Assembly (NCBI GenBank): GCA_027066695.1
Contig: JAMONE010000190.1
Span: 1 to 7,704 of the forward strand
Direction: 5' to 3'
DNA: 7,704 nucleotides
Source of the DNA: Micavibrio sp.
Lineage (GTDB): Bacteria > Pseudomonadota > Alphaproteobacteria > Micavibrionales > Micavibrionaceae
Shown: one piece after another, positions 1 through 5,122 of the stretch
Numbering within the stretch: the first letter of the stretch is position 1
Layout of the letters: the number at the start of each line of letters is the position of its first letter
Position numbers and translations under genes: made by a program
The notes under the pieces: generated by a model
The model's database searches: none
Told to the model about the DNA's origin: nothing
What the model saw: the letters and a program-made list of their open reading frames with translations, nothing else

Positions 1-257
1 AGAGCGCAAGGGCGTTCTTTCTCTAAAATCTTAGTGACAATAGCAGGGGTGATCGGCTCAACATAAGTCGCATCCGCCATATCAGGATCAGTCATGATAG
101 TGGCAGGGTTGGAGTTTATCAGAATAATTCGATAACCTTCTTCACGCAGAGCTTTACAGGCTTGCGTTCCTGAATAATCAAATTCACACGCTTGCCCAAT
201 AACTATGGGGCCTGCGCCAATAATTGCTATGGATTTTATGTCGTCTCTTTTAGGCAT
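1..257 (-). CDS. carB: Carbamoyl-phosphate synthase large subunit, N-terminal part (runs off window)
   Basis: This is the start of the large subunit of carbamoyl-phosphate synthetase. That enzyme makes carbamoyl phosphate from bicarbonate, glutamine-derived ammonia and two ATP for pyrimidine and arginine synthesis. I translated the minus strand from the ATG at 257-255. The protein begins MPKRDDIKSI and carries the conserved IIGAGPIVIGQACEFDYSG segment (about residues 12-30), KALREEGY, then NSNPATIMTDPDMADATY (about 48-65). These are hallmarks of the CarB N-terminal pre-ATP-grasp region. Eighty-five codons are visible of a protein usually near 1,070 residues; the rest lies left of the window. 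The Shine-Dalgarno is weak (a GAGAAG/GAGAA stretch just upstream). The gene shares its strand with carA but is separated from it by a carbonic anhydrase gene and a palindromic repeat. Identification is very secure. Confidence 0.97.
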   Translation of the reverse strand, partial: MPKRDDIKSIAIIGAGPIVIGQACEFDYSGTQACKALREEGYRIILINSNPATIMTDPDMADATYVEPITPAIVTKILEKERPCA

Positions 258-298
258 ATTTCTCGGTTCTTCTCATGTATTTTTTATATTAATTTTTA

Positions 299-423
299 CG
301 TCATTCCCTTGATTTGGCATAGCCAAATTTATACTAAGGGAATCTATATGTCAGTAGCTATGCTACTGTCTTTTATGGATACCCGCAGTTTTATTCTAGC
401 TACGCTAGAACGCGAGTATGACG
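299..423. repeat. Composite palindromic repeat element (REP/MITE-like) with three perfect hairpins
   Basis: The outer ends are exact inverted repeats, CGTCAT (299-304) and ATGACG (418-423). The left arm pairs ATTCCCTT (303-310) with AAGGGAAT (336-343). It encloses a perfect 7-bp hairpin, ATTTGGC (312-318), loop ATA, GCCAAAT (322-328). A central hairpin is CAGTAGC (352-358), loop TAT, GCTACTG (362-368). The right arm pairs ATACCCGC (379-386) with GCGAGTAT (412-419), with one mismatch. It encloses TTCTAGC (394-400), loop TAC, GCTAGAA (404-410). The ends resemble the common proteobacterial intergenic repeat beginning CGTCATTCCC and ending in GAGTATGACG. No plausible protein is encoded across it. 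It sits between the carbonic anhydrase and carB genes and could act as a mobile repeat, an RNA processing or stability structure, or an attenuator. The structure is seen directly; the function is unknown. Confidence 0.85.
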
Positions 424-485
424 ATGTGTACCGAGAACGATTTTGTAGAGTAATTCCGCACAAAGTTCAACAAAAATCTTTGTTT

Positions 486-1181
486 TTATTCGTTATTATT
501 TTCGTGAGAACAGCCACAACCTATTTCAAAAGTATCTTGATCATTTGCAAGAAAGAAACTGTTATCTTTGGGATTTAGTTCGTAAAGATTTCCAGTCTCT
601 ATTTCATTCAAAATAGTTGGTATTTCAAGTTTTCCTGCTTCATAAGCTGCTTTTGCCTTTGGATAGCTTAAAAGATGTTCACGGTTTACTATTATCATTT
701 GTTCTTCAAGTTCTCTAAGGAAACTAGTACGTCCTTCTTTATCTTCTGGTAGCTCACCCATTTTTTCTTTTGTACGATTTAAAGCTTTTTGTCCAGCGGG
801 GATTAACCAAGGGGTTATATCATCATGATTTATGTCATCTGCTAAGGCTGCTGCTGCACCACATTTTGTGTGTCCCATAATATATGCTTTAGGAGTCTCA
901 TATGCATTAACATAAAAGCCGACATGGGAATTAAACTGCACGCTTGCAGAGTCATTTGGATCGTATTCTTCAAGGAGTGGCCCCATTTGTCTATATCCAA
1001 AGGCATCACCCGGATCGAGTTGAAAAACAATGGCAGGATCATTGCGGGAATCTGTGCAAGCAATGAATACATATTTAGGTTTTTGACCATTTTCAGCAAG
1101 GTCGAGCATTAAACCATCTTCGCCATAGTATTTTTCTTTGTATTCTTTATTACCGTCTAAAAGTTTTTGATCTATTGCCAT
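486..1181 (-). CDS. Beta-class carbonic anhydrase-like protein
   Basis: Predicted to interconvert CO2 and bicarbonate in the cytoplasm using zinc. The 231-residue protein has both beta-class zinc-ligand motifs: CTDSR (C42, D44, R46) and HTKC (H104, C107, followed by GAAAA). The length fits the family, and there is no signal peptide or membrane segment. The segment after the first motif reads GDAFGYRQMGP (about 58-68), where typical members have a GD-F-x-x-RN-A-G-N pattern, so this is a divergent subfamily. The C-terminal tail has C222, C224 and H226, which could be an extra metal or redox site. The ATG at 1181-1179 is preceded by AGGG about 10 nt upstream. The gene lies 70 bp after carA on the same strand and 228 bp before carB, so it may supply bicarbonate to carbamoyl-phosphate synthesis (inference). 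It has its own strong promoter candidate. By eye it is more AT-rich than carA, which would fit later acquisition. Confidence 0.88.
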   Translation of the reverse strand: MAIDQKLLDGNKEYKEKYYGEDGLMLDLAENGQKPKYVFIACTDSRNDPAIVFQLDPGDAFGYRQMGPLLEEYDPNDSASVQFNSHVGFYVNAYETPKAYIMGHTKCGAAAALADDINHDDITPWLIPAGQKALNRTKEKMGELPEDKEGRTSFLRELEEQMIIVNREHLLSYPKAKAAYEAGKLEIPTILNEIETGNLYELNPKDNSFFLANDQDTFEIGCGCSHENNNE

Positions 1182-1226
1182 GATTATGCTGCCCTGATAT
1201 GTTATGTTAACCCATTGTCAGATGAT

Positions 1227-1255
1227 TTTATACGCCTATCTTTTTATTAAGTCAA
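1227..1255 (-). promoter_or_regulatory. Sigma-70-type promoter for the carbonic anhydrase gene
   Basis: On the minus strand, TTGACT (1255-1250) is followed by a 17-bp spacer and TATAAA (1232-1227, running on into AT). This is close to the housekeeping consensus with ideal spacing. Transcription would start near 1219-1220, giving a leader of about 39 nt before the ATG at 1181. The -35 hexamer overlaps the carA stop codon (1254-1252), so the promoter is built partly from the 3' end of carA. No terminator is apparent between the two genes, so read-through from carA is also possible. Confidence 0.7.
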
Positions 1256-2409
1256 AGTTTTTTTGCTTCTTTAATATTATCCACAAATCTATCGAATAAA
1301 TAGTGGCTGTCTTGTGGGCCGGGGGATGCTTCGGGGTGATATTGGACGGAGAAGATTGGTTTGCCGTCAACTGTTATGCCCTCGTTCGAGCCATCGAACA
1401 AGCTAATGTGAGACTGGCTCACGCCGTTTGGCAGCTCATCGGCTATAACTTCGAAGCCGTGATTTTGTGATGTTATCTCGACTTTGCCAGTTTTTAAGTC
1501 TTTTACAGGCTGATTAGCTCCGCGATGTCCTAAATGCATTTTGCGGGTTTTTGCGCCTAGTGCCAGTGATAAAATTTGATGCCCTAAACAAATTCCGAAT
1601 ATCGGCATATCTGCTTCGATTAGTTCCTTAACCATAGGAACTGCGTATTTACCAGTAGCGGCAGGATCTCCTGGGCCGTTGGATAGGAACACTCCATCAG
1701 GGTTTAACGCCATAATATCTTTTGCATTCGTATTTGCAGGAACAACCGTAACCTCGCAGCCAGCAGAGACAAGGCAGCGCAAGATGTTTTGCTTTGCGCC
1801 GAAATCAACGGCGACGACTTTGTGGGGAGTGTCTTTTTCTTCAGATCGCCAAACCGATTCGCTCCATTGATAGCTTTGCTTGCAGGTAACTTCTTTTGCA
1901 AGGTCTGCGCCTTCTAATCCGCTCCAGCTTTTAACTTCCGCAAGCAGTGCATCTAAATCAAATTCACCGTCTTGATTATGCGCTATAATGCCGTTTGGCG
2001 CACCTTGATCTCTTATGCGACGGGTTAGTGCGCGGGTGTCTATACCGCTAATCCCGACAAGGTTATGAGATTTTAGCCACTCATTGAAATGCTCATTCGC
2101 ACGCCAATTTGACGGGCTTGTAATATCTTCGCGAATAATCAGTCCGCGCGCGGCAGGCTTGACGCTTTCGTTATCCTCGATATTTGCGCCGACATTACCG
2201 ATATGGGGGAATGTGAAAGTAATTATCTGCCCCGCGTAACTCGGGTCGCTCATTATTTCCTGATAGCCACTCATGGAGGTATTAAAGCAAATCTCGCCAA
2301 TAGCTTTGGTTTGCGTGCCAATTCCAAACCCCCAGAATAATGTTCCGTCAGCTAAAACGATAACAGCGGTTGCTTTTGGGGGGCGTTTTGTATTAGAAAA
2401 ATCAGACAT
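1252..2409 (-). CDS. carA: Carbamoyl-phosphate synthase small (glutaminase) subunit
   Basis: This is the glutamine amidotransferase subunit that hydrolyses glutamine and channels ammonia to CarB. The 385-residue protein has the CarA N-terminal domain (ADGTLFWG near residue 20, then FNTSMSGYQEIMSDPSYAGQ near 42-61). The C-terminal class I glutaminase domain includes SNGPGDP, the nucleophile elbow GICLGHQ (Cys near residue 274), GHRGANQPV, and the catalytic His and Glu in QYHPEASPGP (near 358 and 360). The catalytic triad is intact. The frame is open for 34 more codons upstream, but I chose the ATG at 2409-2407. That start gives MSDFSN, the usual family length, and a GGAG Shine-Dalgarno 10 nt upstream; the longer N-terminus looks unlike CarA and would overlap the divergent yqeY gene. 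It is divergent from yqeY across an 86-bp gap. carA and carB are normally adjacent, but here a carbonic anhydrase gene separates them. Confidence 0.97.
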   Translation of the reverse strand: MSDFSNTKRPPKATAVIVLADGTLFWGFGIGTQTKAIGEICFNTSMSGYQEIMSDPSYAGQIITFTFPHIGNVGANIEDNESVKPAARGLIIREDITSPSNWRANEHFNEWLKSHNLVGISGIDTRALTRRIRDQGAPNGIIAHNQDGEFDLDALLAEVKSWSGLEGADLAKEVTCKQSYQWSESVWRSEEKDTPHKVVAVDFGAKQNILRCLVSAGCEVTVVPANTNAKDIMALNPDGVFLSNGPGDPAATGKYAVPMVKELIEADMPIFGICLGHQILSLALGAKTRKMHLGHRGANQPVKDLKTGKVEITSQNHGFEVIADELPNGVSQSHISLFDGSNEGITVDGKPIFSVQYHPEASPGPQDSHYLFDRFVDNIKEAKKL

Positions 2410-2495
2410 AAGTGATATGCTCCAGCAATTAATTTGTTCATACTCTGCTAGAGAAACATTTCCTAATGGATTTTGAACAAAAAGAAAAGGAAAAA

Positions 2496-2960
2496 ATGAA
2501 TATGCGTGCAAAATTTAGTGAAGAGCTTAAAATTGCTTTGAAGAATAAAGATAAAATAGCAGCCTCTACAATCCGCTTGATTCTGGCTGCGTTAAAGGAT
2601 CGCGACATTACGGTGCGCGAAAAGGGGAAATCCGATGGCGTTGATGAGGGCAGTATTTTGCTGATGCTTCAGTCGATGATTAAGCAACGTCAGGAATCGT
2701 CAAAAATTTATAACGAAGCTGGCCGCGATGATTTGGCCGAACGTGAAGAAGCTGAGATTGATGTTATACGCGGGTTTTTGCCAAAACAGCTTTCTGATAG
2801 TGAGGTCGGCGAAGTTATTGACGGCCTTATCGCTAAATTAGAGGCTAGCTCTATCAAGGATATGGGCAAGGTTATGAATGTTTTGAAGGGTGAATATGCT
2901 GGCCAAATTGATATGGGTAAGGCTGGCTCAATCGCCAATAATAAGCTTTCTAACGTTTAA
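2496..2960 (+). CDS. yqeY: GatB/YqeY domain protein (YqeY family)
   Basis: This 154-residue protein matches the YqeY family, which resembles the tRNA-binding tail of the amidotransferase subunit GatB. YqeY is thought to touch on tRNA-dependent amidation, but its exact role is not established. Visible family features are the N-terminal helix with STIRLILAALKDRDI (about 24-38) and MLQSMIKQRQESSKIYNEAGR (about 57-77). AEREEAEIDVIRGFLPKQLS follows (about 81-100), then the C-terminal IKDMGKVMNVLKGEYAGQID block. I placed the start at the ATG at 2496 because AAGG lies 5 nt upstream. An in-frame ATG at 2466 adds ten residues (MDFEQKEKEK) that are really the Shine-Dalgarno region, and the ATG at 2502 is a further alternative. 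The gene is divergent from carA and 220 bp upstream of dnaG. I see no clean promoter or terminator for it. Confidence 0.92.
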   Translation: MNMRAKFSEELKIALKNKDKIAASTIRLILAALKDRDITVREKGKSDGVDEGSILLMLQSMIKQRQESSKIYNEAGRDDLAEREEAEIDVIRGFLPKQLSDSEVGEVIDGLIAKLEASSIKDMGKVMNVLKGEYAGQIDMGKAGSIANNKLSNV

Positions 2961-3082
2961 TAGTGCGTTTAATTTTCATCTTGAATTTATCCCATAGGGG
3001 AAAAGAGCTGCAATTTTCACCATATTCTATGATGTTAATTTTTGTGTCTTTTGAAAATATTTTTGGCACGTAAAATCCCTCT

Positions 3083-3112
3083 TTGTGAGTGTTAATGTTT
3101 TACTAATATACA
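3083..3112 (+). promoter_or_regulatory. Candidate sigma-70 promoter for dnaG
   Basis: TTGTGA (3083-3088), an 18-bp spacer and TATACA (3107-3112) would start transcription about 60 nt before the dnaG ATG. A second match, TTGTTG (3138-3143), 17 bp, TATTTT (3161-3166), would leave only about 8 nt of leader and is less likely to be the main start. The region is AT-rich, so chance matches are possible. Confidence 0.4.
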
Positions 3113-3180
3113 TAAATTCACAATCTTATGCAAACTTTTGTTGAGTTGCGGAAATATTTTTATTTTGCTAGAAGAAACAC

Positions 3181-5022
3181 ATGGCCATAAACCCACGTTT
3201 TTTAGATGAGCTTCGTAATCGCTTAACCCTTTCAGAGATAATAGGGCGGCGCATTAAAGTCACGCGCACAGGCCGCGAGTCTAAGGCTTGCTGCCCGTTT
3301 CATAGTGAGAAGACACCGTCTTTTACGATTAATGATGATAAGCAGTTCTATCATTGCTTTGGGTGTGGGGCGCATGGCGATGTAATTAACTTTCTTATGC
3401 AGCATGATAATATTTCCTTTATCGACAGTGTTGAGAGCTTGGCCGCCGAAGCGGGGATGCAAGTTCCCGAGCAAAGCCCGCAGGAAGTGCAAAAGGCCAA
3501 GGAGGATAAAGATCTTTATTCCTTGCTAGAGGATGCGACATTATTTTTTGAAGGGTATTTGCATGAACAGCGTAATAATGACGCGCTGGGATATCTTATT
3601 GATCGTGGTTTAACCAACGAAACTATTGCCGAATTTCGCATAGGTTTTGCGCCTGATGATGGGCAGGCTTTGCGTAAGTTTTTGCTAGCCAAGGATTATA
3701 GCGATAAGGACATGATTAAGGCTGGTGTTATAAGGCCTTCTACGCGCGGCGGTGATCCTTACGCTTTTTTCCGTGATAGGGTGATGTTTCCTGTTCCTGA
3801 TAGGCGTGGACGTATTGTGGCATTTGGTGGTAGGATATTGCCAGAGCATATGAGGCCGCCTCAACGAGGGGACTTTGTACCGCCTAAATATATTAACTCT
3901 GCTGAAACGCCGTTATTTCACAAGGGGAGCATGCTCTATGGTGAGCCAATAGCCAGAAGAGCTGCCGCCGATGGGCAAAGCCTTATCTTGGTTGAGGGCT
4001 ATCTCGATGTTATTGCATGTGCGCAGGCTGGTGTACGCGGCGCGCTTGCTCCTATGGGGACGGCTGTAACGCAAGAACAGATCATCTCTATGTGGAATAT
4101 GATACCTGATTTCACAAAAGTTCCGATACTCTGCTTTGATGGCGATAATGCAGGGCGTAAGGCTGCGCGGCGCGTTAGCGAGAATATTTTGCCATTATTA
4201 GAGGCTGGGCGCAGTGTTAGTTTTGCCTTTATGCCTGATGGCGAAGATCCTGACAGTTTGATAAAATCATCGGGAGTAAAGGGATTCCAAAATATTTTGC
4301 GAGGGTCTATCTCGTTATTTGAGTTCATATGGAATGCTTATATTGGCGGGCGAGAATTTAAAACGCCCGAGACTAGAGCTGGTGTTATAAAACAATTGGA
4401 AAACGAGGTTGCTAAAGTTAGTGATAATGATGTTCAAATGCACTATAAATCATTGCTACGTCAAAAGGTTTCAGAAACATTTTTTAAGCGTAAAGATTTT
4501 AAATCTAATAATAAATGGCAAAGCAATAATAATAAGGGCGTTGGAATGACTCCGCCGCGCCCGCCCGCTCATCAAGCCAGAGCCGCCAGATTATTTCCGT
4601 GCATTTTATTGGCAGGGATTGTTAATCATCCATATATTTTTGATAATGTTGAAGATTCGCTATGTAATTTAAAGATTCAAGATGTGCAATTAGATAGGTT
4701 AAGGCAGAATATTATAAGTATTTTGTCTGATGAACCCATAACAAAACATGATATTTTGTTGGAAAAGCTTAAAAATTTGGGTTTTACACAAGAAATAGGT
4801 GACATCTGTAGCGAATCTGTATATGTTCACGCATCTTTTTGTTCTCCGTCTGCTAAGCAAGAGGATGTTCAAAGTCAGTGGCTTGAATATTATAACGATG
4901 GAAATGCCGTAGGCTTTGGAGAAGAAATTAAAAAAGGATGGCAAAGCGCATCTAGTGATGAGGATGCTAAAAGGCTTATGGATTTACTCTATGCCACGTC
5001 ATCTGATGGAGAGACTTTATAA
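3181..5022 (+). CDS. dnaG: DNA primase
   Basis: DnaG synthesises the RNA primers for the replication fork and is recruited by the DnaB helicase. The 613-residue protein has all three domains. The N-terminal CHC2 zinc-binding domain has ligands C38, H41, C59 and C62 in CCPFH and YHCFGCGAHGD. The catalytic core has FRDRVMFPV (about 197-205) and AFGGRIL. Its TOPRIM motif is VEGYLDV (catalytic Glu272) with acidic CFDGDNAG (Asp320 and Asp322) and DGEDPDSL (about 353-360). The C-terminal helicase-interaction region (about 450-613) is poorly conserved and follows an asparagine-rich linker near residues 442-455. Length is normal for the family. The ATG at 3181 is preceded by a weak GAAGAA Shine-Dalgarno. 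The last third of the gene is clearly more AT-rich than the first third. It lies upstream of rpoD on the same strand, as in the classical macromolecular synthesis operon. Confidence 0.98.
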   Translation: MAINPRFLDELRNRLTLSEIIGRRIKVTRTGRESKACCPFHSEKTPSFTINDDKQFYHCFGCGAHGDVINFLMQHDNISFIDSVESLAAEAGMQVPEQSPQEVQKAKEDKDLYSLLEDATLFFEGYLHEQRNNDALGYLIDRGLTNETIAEFRIGFAPDDGQALRKFLLAKDYSDKDMIKAGVIRPSTRGGDPYAFFRDRVMFPVPDRRGRIVAFGGRILPEHMRPPQRGDFVPPKYINSAETPLFHKGSMLYGEPIARRAAADGQSLILVEGYLDVIACAQAGVRGALAPMGTAVTQEQIISMWNMIPDFTKVPILCFDGDNAGRKAARRVSENILPLLEAGRSVSFAFMPDGEDPDSLIKSSGVKGFQNILRGSISLFEFIWNAYIGGREFKTPETRAGVIKQLENEVAKVSDNDVQMHYKSLLRQKVSETFFKRKDFKSNNKWQSNNNKGVGMTPPRPPAHQARAARLFPCILLAGIVNHPYIFDNVEDSLCNLKIQDVQLDRLRQNIISILSDEPITKHDILLEKLKNLGFTQEIGDICSESVYVHASFCSPSAKQEDVQSQWLEYYNDGNAVGFGEEIKKGWQSASSDEDAKRLMDLLYATSSDGETL

Positions 5023-5031
5023 TTTTTTAGG

Positions 5032-5052
5032 AATGAAATCGATTATTTCATT
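5032..5052 (+). terminator. Inverted repeat after dnaG: weak terminator or RNA processing hairpin
   Basis: AATGAAAT (5032-5039), loop CGATT, ATTTCATT (5045-5052) form a perfect 8-bp stem starting 10 nt after the dnaG stop. A short TT then AACATTTTG follows instead of a proper U-tract. The stem is almost all A-T, so it would be a weak terminator. It could instead be a processing or attenuation site separating dnaG and rpoD expression. In E. coli this junction is cut by RNase E (established for E. coli, only an analogy here). Confidence 0.35.
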
Positions 5053-5100
5053 TTAACATTTTGAAATTTATTTAATTTAGGAATATCTTTAATCGGGTTT

Positions 5101-5106
5101 TATAAT
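5101..5106 (+). promoter_or_regulatory. Consensus -10 box (TATAAT) for a possible rpoD promoter
   Basis: An exact TATAAT lies 16 nt before the annotated rpoD ATG. The sequence 17-18 bp upstream of it is TAGGAA/TTAGGA, a poor -35, and there is no TG extension. A transcript from here would start near 5112-5114, leaving about 10 nt before ATG 5123 but about 28 nt before the in-frame GTG at 5141. Confidence 0.35.
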
Positions 5107-5122
5107 TTAGGTATCATATAAT

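Noticed and set aside
299..423. tRNA or tRNA-like RNA gene in the cloverleaf-shaped palindrome
   Set aside because: Three hairpins and a closing stem are suggestive, but there is no T-loop GTTCRA motif, no D-loop GG, loops are only 3 nt instead of 7, and the element is too long.
192..578. 128-residue plus-strand open frame
   Set aside because: It overlaps the carB start, the palindromic repeat and the end of the carbonic anhydrase gene on the other strand. Its composition (Cys, Phe, Ile-rich) is not protein-like and it has no recognisable motif.
2410..2511. N-terminal extension of carA by 34 residues
   Set aside because: The extra residues (MHAYSFFPFL...) do not resemble CarA and would overlap the divergent yqeY gene. 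The internal ATG at 2409 has a good GGAG site.
2990..3030. Terminator after yqeY at TCCC-ATA-GGGGA
   Set aside because: The stem is only about 4-5 bp with a 3-nt loop and is followed by AAAAGAG, not a T run.
3999..4328. 109-residue minus-strand open frame opposite dnaG
   Set aside because: Antisense to the TOPRIM core of primase, with no motif or ribosome binding site of note.
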